NCBI GenBank assembly: GCA_016706845.1
Contig: JADJIV010000011.1
Span: 1 to 64,000, forward strand
From: PNOJ01 sp016706845
GTDB lineage: Bacteria; Krumholzibacteriota; Krumholzibacteriia; LZORAL124-64-63
Direction: 5' to 3'
Length of the DNA stretch: 64,000 bases
Each line of letters starts with the position of its first letter. The first letter of the stretch is position 1. This document shows positions 34,879 to 45,145 of the stretch, in pieces. The notes under the pieces were generated by a model that saw nothing but the letters and a program-made list of their open reading frames with translations, was not told the DNA's origin and made no database searches. Both the position numbers and the translations under genes were made by a program.

Positions 34879-35583
34879 GTGACGCCCGCCGATTTCGACA
34901 TCCTCTACGAACAGGGGCCCTGCCTGGTCGTCGGCAAGCCGCCGGGACTGCTGACGCAGGCTCCGGCGGGCATCGACTGCCTGGAGGCACGCGTGCGCGC
35001 CTTCCTGCAGGCGCGCGACGGCCGCGCCCCCGGCGCCCACCTCGGCGTCGTGCACCGCCTGGACCGCCCGGCCAGCGGCGCGCTGCTGCTCGGGCTCGCG
35101 CCGGCGACCACGCGCGAGCTCAGCCGGCAGATCGAACAGCGCCTGGTGCGCAAGCTCTACTGGGCGCTGGTGGGCGGCGCGCCCACCCCGGCGGCGGGCA
35201 CCTGGTCGGACCACGTGCGCAAGGTGCCGGACGAGCCACGGGCGGAGATCGTGCCGGCCGACCATCCGGACGCCCGGCCGGCGACGCTGCGCTACCGCAC
35301 GCTGCACGGCGGACCGGACTTCACCTGGCTCGAGATCGAACTGGAGACCGGCCGCACGCACCAGATCCGGCTGCAGGCGGCCAGCCGGGGGCATCCGGTG
35401 CTGGGCGACGCGCAGTACGGGTCGCCGTCGCCCTTCGGGGAGCAGCACGCAGATCCGCGCCTGCGGGCGATCGCGCTGCACGCGCGGCTGGTGGGATTCC
35501 GGGATCCGGCCGCGGGCGCCGAGGTCGAGGTGGTCGCCGAGCCGCCCCCGGCCTGGGGCGGGATCCTGACCCGACCGGCATGA
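34879..35583 (+). CDS. RluA-family RNA pseudouridine synthase
   Basis: GTG 34879, no S4 domain. The family catalytic motif is VVHRLDRPASGALLLG, with the Asp acting on uridine. Other blocks are LVVGKPPGLLTQ at the N-terminus, YWALVGG and ELETGRTHQIRLQ. 234 residues, typical for the short RluA/TruC-like subgroup. It converts specific uridines of rRNA or tRNA to pseudouridine; the target cannot be told. It is the last gene of the operon and is followed directly by a strong terminator. Confidence 0.9.
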   Translation: MTPADFDILYEQGPCLVVGKPPGLLTQAPAGIDCLEARVRAFLQARDGRAPGAHLGVVHRLDRPASGALLLGLAPATTRELSRQIEQRLVRKLYWALVGGAPTPAAGTWSDHVRKVPDEPRAEIVPADHPDARPATLRYRTLHGGPDFTWLEIELETGRTHQIRLQAASRGHPVLGDAQYGSPSPFGEQHADPRLRAIALHARLVGFRDPAAGAEVEVVAEPPPAWGGILTRPA

Positions 35584-35585
35584 AA

Positions 35586-35619
35586 AAGGTCCGGGCGTCC
35601 CGCGGGGCGCCCGGACCTT
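35586..35619. terminator. Bidirectional terminator after the polyamine operon
   Basis: A 12-bp perfect stem AAGGTCCGGGCG/CGCCCGGACCTT with a 10-base loop, between rluA (plus) and the coiled-coil gene (minus). Confidence 0.85.
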
Positions 35620-35638
35620 GGCGATTCGTCCCGGATCT

Positions 35639-36400
35639 TTAGCGGCTGCCGGGAACCTTCAGCTGGGTGTCGTAGACCTTGCGCCGCGACTTGGCGAGGT
35701 CGACTTCCTTCGCCGACAGGTCCTTGAGGCGGTCGGCCTCCCGGACGCGGGCGTCGAGGGTCTGGCCCTCGTACTTCCGGATCTCGGCTTCGGCGGCCTG
35801 GAGCTGAGTCAACAGCGAGGCCGAGAGGGGCTGCCGCAGCAGCTCGCCGCGCTCGTTGCGCTTGGTGGCCAGCTTCAGCTCTTCCTCGCAGGCCCGGGCC
35901 GACGCCGTCGCGAGCTCCACCATCGCCTTGGCGTGGTCGACCTCGCGCGCGCGCAGGTCGGCGCGCCGCTCCAGCAGCTGCTTCTCCAGCTCGGCCTGCT
36001 TCTTCTGCCCCTCGAGGTCGAGCTTGCGGACCTCGTCCTTCTCCTTCTTGGCCAGGTCCAGCCGGCTCTTGACGGCGTCGAGCTCGCTCTGCTTCAGGCG
36101 GATGCGCATCTCGGAGCGGGCCTTCATCGCCATCGCCCGCTGCAGGCGCATCTCGCCCTCGGCGCGCTGGGACTCGGCCGCGTTCATGGCGGACTGGATT
36201 TCGGCGATGTCGCGGAAGGCGACCAGGGCGAGCAGCGAGTCGGCCGCCGCGTCGAACATTTGCATTGCGGGCTGCGCGGAGGTCGCGGTCGACAGCGTGC
36301 CCTGAGCGACGGCGCCGCCGGCGGCGCCGACCACGACGGCCGCCAGCACGAACAGCGACAGGGACAGGGATCGTTTCGTCCTGCGAACAATCAACATCAT
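35639..36400 (-). CDS. Exported coiled-coil protein of unknown function
   Basis: ATGATG at 36400 with GGGAGG six bases upstream is preferred over an in-frame ATG nine codons earlier. A signal/anchor (MMLIVRRTKRSLSLSLFVLAAVVVGAAGGAVAQ, read in parts) is followed by about 180 residues of Glu/Lys/Arg/Ala-rich heptads (MRIRLKQSELDAVKSRLDLA, EKQLLERRADLRAREVDHA, ATKRNERGELLRQPL). This looks like a long periplasmic coiled coil. It resembles the hairpin of adaptor proteins, but no lipoyl or barrel domains are present. The single gene is flanked by a terminator and an unrelated gene. Function unknown. Confidence 0.7.
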   Translation of the reverse strand: MMLIVRRTKRSLSLSLFVLAAVVVGAAGGAVAQGTLSTATSAQPAMQMFDAAADSLLALVAFRDIAEIQSAMNAAESQRAEGEMRLQRAMAMKARSEMRIRLKQSELDAVKSRLDLAKKEKDEVRKLDLEGQKKQAELEKQLLERRADLRAREVDHAKAMVELATASARACEEELKLATKRNERGELLRQPLSASLLTQLQAAEAEIRKYEGQTLDARVREADRLKDLSAKEVDLAKSRRKVYDTQLKVPGSR

Positions 36401-36513
36401 AGAGCCTCCCGGTTTCGATGCAGCCATGGACGGAAGTTGCCGTATCCCAACCGGTCACAAGATAAACCTAATCGGCGGTCGCTGCATCCCTTGCCGGATT
36501 TTGAAGGGCGCGC

Positions 36514-38685
36514 TCACTCCACGAGCATGACCCTGGTGGTGCGCGTCCCGCCGGGGGCCCGCAGCCGCAACAGGTAGGGTCCCGCCGCCGCGGGGGCGCC
36601 GCCGGCGCTCCCGTCCCAGATCGTCGTGCAGGATCCCGCCGGCAGGTCGGCGTCGAGCAGGACCGCGACGCGGCGCCCGCGCAGGTCGAAGGCCTCCAGC
36701 ACGGCGTGCCCGGCGATCGGCAGGTCGAAGCTCACGGAAGTGCGCGGGTTGAAGGGGTTGGGGTACGCGCGCAGCGCCGCGCCGGCGACCGCCGGCGACT
36801 CGTCGGCCGCGGTCACGCCGTCGCGCACCTCGTCCAGGAACCAGGCCGCCGACTCGGGCGTGATGCTCACGTGCTCCTGGTTCTGCTGCGGCACGTGGAG
36901 CGCGTCGAAGGTCGTGCGGCTCATCAGGTCGGGATCGGCGAGCACGTCGTGCAGCGGCCCGACGCCGGCGAGGTCGAGCGCGCTGACCGTCGGGATGAAG
37001 CAGTGGTGGCCGAAGAGCGCCTCGATGTCGCCGTAGGGCACGCTGGTGGTGTCCATCTGCGCCATCGACGCCCGCCAGCCGCCCGGCGCGCCGTCCCACG
37101 ACACGGCGCCGGCGACCGTCACGTCCTGGTAGGTGTCCGGCAGCGGCCAGATCACGTTCATCACGCCCTGGAAGATGCGCGCCGAGGTCTGCTGCGGCAC
37201 CGCCCACACGTTGCCCCGGATGTCCACCAGGAACGAGTCGTACTCGTAGCGGATGATCTGCTGGCCGGGCGCGAAGCCCTGGCCGGCGACGGCGCCCGAA
37301 CCGTTGGCCACCGCGACGCGGCGGCAGGGCGGCAACCCGACCGCCTGCAGGTCGGCTTCGAAGGCGGTGCGCAGCGGGTCGGGGGCGGCCGTGGCGCCGC
37401 TCGTGGCGAGATGGTGCTGCAGCAGCAGCTGCCGCGCGGCGGGCGTGTCGAGACGGCTCAGCAGGAAGGCGGCGGCCTCCGAATCGTCCTGGAAGAAGTC
37501 GAGCCAGTGCTGCAGGCCCAGCGGGATGACGGCGCCGCGCTGCGGCGAATCGAAGGCGATCCAGGTGCGCACTCCGGAATCGATTTGCTGCTGGGCGAGC
37601 CAGCCCAGGGCGTAGCGCGAGACCAGGCCGCCCATGCTGGCGCCGATCAGCGCGCTGGTGCGCTGCGGGCCCGCGGCCGCGCGGACCATGCCCAGCAGTT
37701 CGGTCAGCACGAAGGCGTTGCGCTGGATGGGCGCGGTGGCCGACGCGAAGTCCAGCACCACGGCGTCGAAGCCCTCGGCGCGCAGCGTCTCGATGAGCTG
37801 CTCCTGGTTCAGCATCTCGTAGAGCACGTCCCAGCCCATCGAGTCGTCGAGGTCGAAGCCCTCGACCACGACCACCGGGTTGGTCAGCTGGGTGCGGCCC
37901 TCGGCGAGGTAGACGTAGGCCGAGCCGGCCCCGGCCGCGCCGTCGTAGGGCACGCTCGCCGTGACGGGCCAGGTCGCGGTCGGCTGGGGGGTCTGCAGCG
38001 CGGCGACTTCGAGCGTGAAGGCGGCGTGGCGCAGGGCGCCGTCGGACGTCGTCGCGCGGAGGCGCAGCGTGCGGACGCCCGTGGCGGTGTAGCTCGCGGT
38101 GAGCCGGCCGTCGGGGCCGACCTCGCGCCAGCCGCCGCCGTCGTCGGGGTCGACCTCAAGGCGCGGCGGCAGGCCGCCGACGCACAGGTCGGCGGCGAAG
38201 TGCAGCTCGACGCGGGCGCCGCGGTAGGTCACGGGGCGCAACGCGGCGGCGGCGAAGACGCGGCCGGGGACGACGTCGGCGCGGCTCCACGTCTCCCGGT
38301 CCGCGGGCGAGCCCGGGCGCAGGCGGTCGTAGCCCGCGTTCAGCAGGGCGACCGGGACGACCTCGGGCGAGGCCGCGGCCAGCGCGCGCCGCTCCAGATC
38401 GCGCGGTTCGGGCCAGCCGCGTTCCACGAGGCTGGAGCGGCGCAGTTCGAAGAGCATCTGGCGCCACAGGCCGGTCGTGGCCGCGGGCGCGTTCACGCTG
38501 CCGTCGAAACGCTCGAGTCCGGCCAGAGGGGCGGCCAGATCGACGAGCGTGCCGCTCGGGACGTCGGCGATGGTCAGGCCGGCGGGCAGGGGGGGCGCGC
38601 CTGCGAGGGGGCGCGCCGCCACTTGTGCGACCAGGGCCAGAGACACGAGCAAGGTGGCAAAGACGGTGATGCGGTTCCTGGACAT
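36514..38685 (-). CDS. Secreted lipase/esterase-like alpha/beta hydrolase with FlgD-Ig C-terminal domain
   Basis: ATG 38685 with GAAGGAAG upstream; a longer in-frame start at 38784 has no support. After a signal peptide (MSRNRITVFATLLVSLALVAQVAA, in parts) and a beta-rich N-terminal region, residues about 290-640 form an alpha/beta hydrolase. The PVVVVEGFDLDDSMGWDVLYEML block precedes the nucleophile elbow SALIGASMGGLVSRYAL (GxSxG), as in PGAP1-like and triacylglycerol lipases. The C-terminus is a FlgD-Ig-like domain (AYPNPFNPRTSVSFDLP ... TTRVMLVE), the likely surface-targeting signal. The substrate, ester lipid or another, is unknown. The frame is intact. Confidence 0.8.
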   Translation of the reverse strand: MSRNRITVFATLLVSLALVAQVAARPLAGAPPLPAGLTIADVPSGTLVDLAAPLAGLERFDGSVNAPAATTGLWRQMLFELRRSSLVERGWPEPRDLERRALAAASPEVVPVALLNAGYDRLRPGSPADRETWSRADVVPGRVFAAAALRPVTYRGARVELHFAADLCVGGLPPRLEVDPDDGGGWREVGPDGRLTASYTATGVRTLRLRATTSDGALRHAAFTLEVAALQTPQPTATWPVTASVPYDGAAGAGSAYVYLAEGRTQLTNPVVVVEGFDLDDSMGWDVLYEMLNQEQLIETLRAEGFDAVVLDFASATAPIQRNAFVLTELLGMVRAAAGPQRTSALIGASMGGLVSRYALGWLAQQQIDSGVRTWIAFDSPQRGAVIPLGLQHWLDFFQDDSEAAAFLLSRLDTPAARQLLLQHHLATSGATAAPDPLRTAFEADLQAVGLPPCRRVAVANGSGAVAGQGFAPGQQIIRYEYDSFLVDIRGNVWAVPQQTSARIFQGVMNVIWPLPDTYQDVTVAGAVSWDGAPGGWRASMAQMDTTSVPYGDIEALFGHHCFIPTVSALDLAGVGPLHDVLADPDLMSRTTFDALHVPQQNQEHVSITPESAAWFLDEVRDGVTAADESPAVAGAALRAYPNPFNPRTSVSFDLPIAGHAVLEAFDLRGRRVAVLLDADLPAGSCTTIWDGSAGGAPAAAGPYLLRLRAPGGTRTTRVMLVE

Positions 38686-38937
38686 GGCACTTCCTTCGCG
38701 GTGGTTCCGGGCACGCGGCAGCGGTCCGTGGCGGATTCTATCATAGCCGGGCGTCGTCCTGGCCGGGCGGCCGCCACCGGTCACTCAAGCAGATCATGCC
38801 ACAAATTAAGATGAAATAAGACCTCTATTGCTTCCGACTATGCGATCGTGCCATGATTGTCGGCACACTTCGGTGGCGGTCCGGTCGTCCGGCCCGTGCA
38901 ATCGGCAGTCCCCAACGGGCAGAGACAGGAGATCTTC

Positions 38938-39600
38938 ATGATGAACGACAAGTTGGATCGCCGCGCTGCTTCCGGCGCCGACCGGTGGCTGGTCTGCCTG
39001 TCGGCCGTGGCGCTGCTGACCGTTCCCGCCGCGTTCGCACAGGTCTGGACCGAGGACGGCGACGCCGGCGATCTGCTCGGCATCGCGCAGATCACGCTCG
39101 GGACCGGCGGACTCACGACCATCGCGGGCGTCCTGGCGGGCCACGACGACGTCGATCTGTACTGCATCCAGTTGACGGCCACGCCGCCGGCGGGCCTGCC
39201 GCTCGTCTCCCTCCAGTGCAACCAGGATGCCGAACCGAGCCCGTGGCTGTTCGACGCCGTCGGGATGGGAGTGCGCGCCAACCAGGTCTGTTCCGGCGGC
39301 ATGAAGATCCTCACGGCGCCGAACGTGTCGCTGGCTCCCGGCCTCTACTACGTCGCGGTGTCCCACTCCGGCCGCGAACCTTCGTCGGCGGGCGGCGACA
39401 TCTGGCAGATCCCGGCCCTCGGCCCGCAGAGCCCCGACGGCCCGGGAGCGGGCAGCGGGTTGTTGAGCTGGCCCGGTACGCTGGCGATCGTGCCGCCCGC
39501 CTCCTACCAGATGACGCTGGGCTGGATGACCTTCTGCGACGGGGCCACGCCCGCGGAGCGGGCCTCCTGGAGTACGCTCAAGGCGATGTACGGCAACTAG
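38938..39600 (+). CDS. Secreted protein of unknown function with C-terminal WSTLKAMYG motif
   Basis: ATGATG at 38938 after AGGAG. A signal peptide (about residues 1-37, ending PAAFAQ) precedes a beta-rich domain. Its opening (GDLLGIAQITLGTGGLTTIAG, in parts, then GHDDVDLYCIQL) is like bacterial pre-peptidase C-terminal domains, in which DxDxY is conserved. Four Cys are visible (YCIQL, QCNQD, VCSGG, FCDGA). The last residues ASWSTLKAMYGN echo the C-terminus of the protein at 24092. It stands alone between an AT-rich upstream stretch and the convergent HNH gene. Confidence 0.7.
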   Translation: MMNDKLDRRAASGADRWLVCLSAVALLTVPAAFAQVWTEDGDAGDLLGIAQITLGTGGLTTIAGVLAGHDDVDLYCIQLTATPPAGLPLVSLQCNQDAEPSPWLFDAVGMGVRANQVCSGGMKILTAPNVSLAPGLYYVAVSHSGREPSSAGGDIWQIPALGPQSPDGPGAGSGLLSWPGTLAIVPPASYQMTLGWMTFCDGATPAERASWSTLKAMYGN

Positions 39601-39623
39601 CGTTGCCCGGCGGCAAGACTCCG

Positions 39624-40619
39624 TCAACCAGCCGGGTCGATGGCGGCGGCATTCAGCGCCGCCTCGCGTTCGTGCAGCGCCCGATGACAGCAACCGCAGA
39701 GCGTGATCAGGTTATCGATGGTCGCGCGCCCACCCACTTCGACCGGCGTGCGGTGGTGGACCTGCAGGTGTTGCGTACGGCCGCAACCTTCCGCCTGGCA
39801 GCGATGACCATCGCGGGCCAGGACGAGACGCCGCATCCGCGGCGGAATAGCACGGCGCACGCTCCCGTCGGGACCCTGCCGCTCGGCTTCACAGTCAGCG
39901 CGCGCCAGGAGCGCGCCGGTCACGGCCAGGTCGCCGCGGGATGTGGCGATCACGGACGAGCGGCAGTCCGGACATTGCTGGATCACGAGGCGCATGACGA
40001 TCGCCGCACCACCCTGATCGATCAACCCGGCCAGGAGTTCGTCCGTGGGCGCACCCGGCACCGCTACTCGCGCGGCGGCGAGCCAGGCTTCCCAGATCGC
40101 GAAGCGGTCAGCGTGGAAGACGACGGTGACGAAGCTTGGTTTCGGCGCGGATGGCGGCTCGGGAGCGACGGGCGTAGGACGTGCCAGCGATGCCGTGACC
40201 GGCTTCACGGGCGTGGAAACCCGCCTGACCACTTCGGCCAGCGAGCGCACCGACAGGCCCTTGGCGGTCTCGATCCACTCCTGCTCGGTCGCCGGTGTCG
40301 CGGCGCGGCACAGGAGTTTGGCCTGCGACCAGTTCAAGTCTCCGTTCTCGACACCTGCTGCGACGCCGGGAAGCAGCGGCAATCGTCGGGCGAGCGCCAG
40401 GAAACTGTCGCATTGCGCACGCGTCAGCCCAGCTTCGGCGGCCGCATACTCAGCGATCGTGTGATAGCCGAATACGCAGTGAACCTTTCGATTCTGGATC
40501 TGCAACAAGTAGTGACAGCTACGAACGAGTCCCCGTTTGAGCTGCTGGACCGATTCGACGAACTTGTGATGAAGGGCTAGTTCCGCAGGGGTCGCTGACG
40601 TAGGTGTCGGCTCACTCAT
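39624..40619 (-). CDS. HNH endonuclease domain protein (DUF222/13E12-like architecture)
   Basis: 331 residues starting MSEPTPTSATPAEL with TTGAGG upstream. The N-terminal helical half (YLLQIQNRKVHCVFGYHTIAEY, AQAKLLCRAATP-like) resembles the DUF222-type region seen before HNH domains. The C-terminal HNH nuclease has two CxxC-type metal pairs and the core HHRTPVEVGGRATIDNLITLCGCCH (cut here into HHRTPVEVGG and NLITLCGCCH), preceded by RDGHRCQAEGCG. Such genes are often mobile or repeated in genomes. Substrate unknown. No transposase or repeat is seen beside it. Confidence 0.85.
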   Translation of the reverse strand: MSEPTPTSATPAELALHHKFVESVQQLKRGLVRSCHYLLQIQNRKVHCVFGYHTIAEYAAAEAGLTRAQCDSFLALARRLPLLPGVAAGVENGDLNWSQAKLLCRAATPATEQEWIETAKGLSVRSLAEVVRRVSTPVKPVTASLARPTPVAPEPPSAPKPSFVTVVFHADRFAIWEAWLAAARVAVPGAPTDELLAGLIDQGGAAIVMRLVIQQCPDCRSSVIATSRGDLAVTGALLARADCEAERQGPDGSVRRAIPPRMRRLVLARDGHRCQAEGCGRTQHLQVHHRTPVEVGGRATIDNLITLCGCCHRALHEREAALNAAAIDPAG

Positions 40620-40921
40620 CGGGCCTCAATTGATGAAATGTTGGCGCCACACCATGACGTCACCATGATTTCTGACATTTGTTCAAAATTCAGGGAGAAC
40701 TAGTCAACGGTGTTCACTGGAATCGCGTCCCGGCATGTAACGCAGGCTTCATGCCGATTTCCGGTGATTTCCTGCAACCCCGCCTCTCCCCCGCCGTCCT
40801 AGACCGATCCCCGCCCGGCGGCGATTGTCAAAACCGCTCCGGTAGTGGATCTTGTAACGTTCGCCGCTCTCCGCGCCCCCGCCCGGGCCCCGGCCGCAAC
40901 CAGTGAAGGGATCGCAGACCC
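40620..40921. other. Intergenic region between the HNH gene and the efflux operon
   Basis: About 300 bases. The first 80 are AT-richer and probably hold the HNH promoter. The part near 40830-40860 contains TTGTCA and a later TGTAAC, but with bad spacing. No convincing promoter, repeat or gene is seen. Confidence 0.35.
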
Positions 40922-42028
40922 ATGACGATCGCGAAATTCCCCCGCTTCCTCCTGTTCGCGCTCCTGCTGGCGGCCGTGGCCGGCTGCGGCGGCGGCAAGA
41001 ACGACGCGCCCGCCGGGGGCGCGCAGGCCGAAGCCCGCGGCGGCGATGCCGGGGGCCAGCCCGAGGAGCCGGCCGTGCCGGTCGCGGTGGCGCCGGCCGA
41101 GCTGGGCTCCATCTCCAGCTATTACAAAGCGACCGCGACGCTGGAGGCCGAGAAGGAGGCGCAGGTCCTCGCCCGGGTCGCGGGCGTCATCGCGTCGCTG
41201 TCCGCCGAGGAGGGCGACCGTCTGGGGGCGGGGTCCGCGCTGCTGCGCATCGACAACAACGAGTACCGCCTGCGCGCGGACCAGGCGGCCGCCGCCGCGG
41301 CTAACCTCCGCGCGCGCTTCCAGCGTCTGCAGGCCATGCGCGACGAGGACCTGGCCACGGACGAGGAGTTCGAGGCCGCCCGCAGCGAGCTGGCCCGGGC
41401 CGAGGCCGACGAGGGTCTGGCGCGGCTCGACCTCTCCTACACCGAAGTGACCGCGCCCTTCGGCGGCCGCGTCACGCGGCGCCTGGTGAGCGTCGGCCAG
41501 AACGTGTCGGTCGGCACGCCGCTGTTCGCGCTGGCCGACTTCGACCCGCTGCTGGCGAAGGTCCACGTGCCCAGCCGCGAGTTCAACAAGCTGCGGCAGG
41601 ACCAGGCCGTCGAGCTGGTGCTCGACAGCGTGAGCCAGCGCGTGCAGGGGCGCATCAAGCTGATCAGCCCGGTCATCGACCCGGCCAGCGGCACGATCAA
41701 GATCACGATCGAGATCCCGTCGTACCCCGAGGGCACGCGACCCGGCGACTTCGCCCAGGTGCAGATCGTCACCGAGCGGCGCGACGGCGCGGTGCTGGTG
41801 CCGCGGTCGGCCGTGCTGACGGACAAGGGCGAGACCGTGGTCTACGTGGCGGCCGGCGAGGACGGCGCCACCGCCGAGCGCCGCGTCGTCGAGACCGGGT
41901 TCACCGACGACGAGCGGACCCAGATCCTGAGCGGGCTGGCGGCGGCGGAGCGGGTCGTGGTCAAGGGGCAGCGCTCGCTGAAGCACGGCTCGAAGCTGAA
42001 GGTCCTCGCCGAAGGGGCCGGCTCCTGA
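40922..42028 (+). CDS. RND efflux periplasmic adaptor lipoprotein
   Basis: 368 residues. The lipoprotein signal has lipobox VAGC (residues 19-22). Membrane-fusion-protein domains follow: lipoyl half-motif (EKEAQVLARVAGVIASLSAEEGD), a short alpha-hairpin (about 100-145), lipoyl return (LDLSYTEVTAPFGGRVTRRLVSVGQ, in parts), a beta-barrel and the membrane-proximal domain (VLVPRSAVLTDKGETVVYV). It connects the RND pumps downstream to an outer-membrane channel not encoded here. Its stop overlaps the next start (TGATG), so it is tightly coupled to the first permease. Confidence 0.92.
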   Translation: MTIAKFPRFLLFALLLAAVAGCGGGKNDAPAGGAQAEARGGDAGGQPEEPAVPVAVAPAELGSISSYYKATATLEAEKEAQVLARVAGVIASLSAEEGDRLGAGSALLRIDNNEYRLRADQAAAAAANLRARFQRLQAMRDEDLATDEEFEAARSELARAEADEGLARLDLSYTEVTAPFGGRVTRRLVSVGQNVSVGTPLFALADFDPLLAKVHVPSREFNKLRQDQAVELVLDSVSQRVQGRIKLISPVIDPASGTIKITIEIPSYPEGTRPGDFAQVQIVTERRDGAVLVPRSAVLTDKGETVVYVAAGEDGATAERRVVETGFTDDERTQILSGLAAAERVVVKGQRSLKHGSKLKVLAEGAGS

Positions 42029-45000
42029 TGCGCGCACTCGTCGATTTCGCCGTCCGCCGCCGGGTCAGCGTCGTGATGGCGGCGCTGGCGATCATCGTCT
42101 TCGGGGTCGTGGCCTACGGGCGCCTGGCGCTGGAGCTGTTCCCCGATATCACATACCCCTCGCTCACGGTGCGGACCGAGTTCCCCGACACGGCGCCGCA
42201 AGAGGTGGAGAACCTCGTCACGCGGCCGGTCGAGGAGTCCGTCGGCGTGCTGCGCGGCCTGCAGTCGATCCACTCGGTGTCGCGGCCCGGCATGTCGGAG
42301 GTCACGCTCGAGTTCGAGTGGGGCGCGGACATGGACCTGCTGTCGATGGAGGTCCGCGAGAAGCTCGACCGGCTGATCCTGCCCGCCGAGACCACCGACC
42401 CCGTCGTGCTGCGCTACGACCCCAGCCTGGACCCCATCATCCGGCTCGCGCTCTCGGGCAGCGACGACCTGACCGTCCTGCGCCGGCTGGCCGACAAGCA
42501 GCTCAAGCAGGACTTCGAGACGCTCAAGGGCGTGGCCGCGGCGCAGGTCAAGGGCGGCTTCGAGGAGGAGATCCAGGTCGACGTCGATCAGGACCGCCTC
42601 GCGGCGCTGGGGCTCCCGCTCGAGGCGGTGCGGCAGGTGCTGGGCGTGGGCAACGTCAACCTGCCCGGCGGCGCCCTGCGCGGCCGCGACGACCAGTTCC
42701 TGATCCGCACGATCAACGAGTACGACGACGTCGCGGAGATCGCCGACCTGATCGTGAAGCGCGACGAGCGCGGCGTAGTGCGCATCGGCGACGTGGCCGA
42801 GGTGCGGCGCGGCAGCAAGGAGCGCGAGGAGATCACGCGCGTCGACGGCGCGGAGTCGGTGGAGATCTCCCTCTACAAGGAGGGCGACGCCAACACCGTG
42901 ACCGTGGCCAAGCGCCTGCGCGAGCGCCTCGCGGCCTGGCAGGACGGCAAGCTGCCGCCGGGCACGCAGCTGACCGTGCTGTTCGACCAGTCGCACTTCA
43001 TCCAGCAGTCCGTGGACGAGGTGCGCGACGCCGCCCTGGTCGGCGGCCTGCTGGCGATCCTGGTGCTGATGCTGTTCCTGCGCGACCTGCGCAGCACGCT
43101 GATCATCGCCACCTCGATCCCGATCTCGGTGGTGGCGACCTTCGTCGCCATGTACAAGCTCGACATCACCATGAACGTCATGTCGCTGGGCGGTCTGACC
43201 CTGGGCATCGGCATGCTCGTGGACAACTCCATCGTGGTGCTCGAGGCGGTCTACCGCCGGCGCCGCGACGGCGCCACCCTCTACCGCGCGGCCGTGGACG
43301 GCACCTCGGAGGTCGCCGCCGCGGTGACCGCCTCGACGCTGACCTCGGTCGCGGTGTTCGTGCCGATCGTGTTCGTCGAGGGCATCGCCGGCCAGCTGTT
43401 CCGCGACCAGGCCCTGACGGTGACCTTCAGCCTGCTGGCCTCGCTGGTGGTCGCCATCACGCTGATCCCCATGCTGAGCGCGGCGGGGTCGAGGTTGCCG
43501 AGCGACGTCGAGCGCCGGCGGGAAGCTGCCGACGCCGGCTCGCAGGACGACGAGTTCGCGACCCCACCCGCAGCCGCGATGACCATGGGCCGCTTCTCCC
43601 GCCGCTTCGACGTCCTGCTGCGCGCCTCCCTGCGCCGCAAGTGGCTGACGCTCGCGACCGGTTTCGGCCTGTTCGCCCTGTGCCCTGGCCGCGCTGCCGC
43701 TGCTGCAGACCGAGCTGATCCCCCAGCTCAGCGAGGGCGAGTTCTTCTTCGAGGCCACGCTGCCGGAGGGGGCCTCGCTCGCGGCGACGGATCGCGCCCT
43801 GCAGGTCATGGAGCAGGCGGCCGCCGCCGAGCCCGCCGTGGCGGTCAGCTACGCGACGGTCGGCAGCCGGCTGGTCTCGGGCGGGCTGTCGGTGAACACG
43901 CGGGCCGAGAACCTCGGCCAGCTCAACGTGGTGATGAAGGACCGCGGCGACGGCGCCGCCGAGGTGGCCGTCGCCGACCGCATGCGCGCCGCCTTCGCCG
44001 ACCTCCCCGACCTCGAGGCGCGCTTCGGCCGCCCGTCGTACTTCACCCTCAAGACGCCCATCGAGGTGATCGTTTTCGGCGACGACCTCGAGGACCTGCG
44101 AACGCACTCGCTGGAGATCGCCGCGCGGCTGGAGACGGTGCCAGGCCTGGTCGACGTGCGCTCGTCGCTCGAAGCGGGCAACCCGGAACTGCAGGTGGTG
44201 TTCGACCGCGAGCGGCTGGCCGCCCTGGGCCTCGACATGGGCGTGCTGTCCGAGACGCTCAAGAACCGCGTCCTGGGCGTGGTGCCGACGCGCTTCAAGG
44301 AGGAGGACCGGCAGATCGACATCCGCCTGCGCAACCGCGAGAGCGACCGCCACACGGTCGAGGACGTGCGCAACCTCGCGCTGCCCGGCCCCGACGGCAC
44401 CTCCCTGCGCCTGACGTCCGTGGCCCAGGTGTCCGAGGACCGCGGCCCGGCCGAGATCCACCGCCTGCAGCAGCAGCGGGCCGCCGTCGTCTCGGCGAAC
44501 GTCGAGGGGCGCAGCCTCGGGGCGGCCGTCACCGACGTGCGCGCCGCGCTGGCCGGCCTGGCGCCGCCGCCGGGGCTGACCGTCGAGCTGGGCGGCCAGA
44601 ACCGCGAGATGCAGGTCAGCTTCGGCAGCCTGCGCTTCGCGATCCTGCTGGCCGTCTTCCTGGTCTACCTGGTCATGGCGGCGACCTTCGAGTCTTTCCT
44701 GCACCCGCTGCTGGTGCTGTTCACGATCCCCATGGCGCTGATCGGCGTGGTGGCGGCGCTGCTGCTGACCGGCACGCCCGTCACCGTCATCGTCCTGATC
44801 GGCGTGGTGATGCTGGTGGGCATCGTGGTCAACAACGCCATCGTGCTGGTCGACGCCGTCAACCGCCTGCGGCGCGCCGGCGTACCGAAGCACGAAGCGA
44901 TCGTGCGCGCCGCGCACCTGCGCCTGCGGCCGATCCTCATGACGACCCTGACGACGGTCCTGGGCCTGCTGCCCATGGCCCTGGCCTGGGGCGAGGGGGC

Positions 45001-45124
45001 CGAACTGCGCTCGCCGCTGGCGATCACCGTGGCGGGCGGCCTGCTGCTGAGCACCCTGTTGACGCTCCTGGTGATACCGGCCGCCTACCTCGCCGTGCCG
45101 TCGCGCATCGGCGACGAGCGCTAG
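42028..45124 (+). CDS. RND-family efflux permease (first of two), one frameshift
   Basis: About 1,032 residues once joined. AcrB/MdtB-like topology: TM1 near the N-terminus (RVSVVMAALAIIVFGVVAYG), a large porter loop, TM2-6 including GIGMLVDNSIVVLEAVYRR (the proton-relay Asp in TM4), then a second half with the matching GIVVNNAIVLVDAVNRL. The frame slips near 43680 (one extra base in CTGTGCCCTGG); the second half then begins LPLLQTELIPQLSEGEF. It exports drugs, metals or lipids using proton motive force; substrate unknown. The second permease gene starts 21 bases later. Confidence 0.92.
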
Positions 45125-45145
45125 GCGCAAGAAGGGACCGCACGC

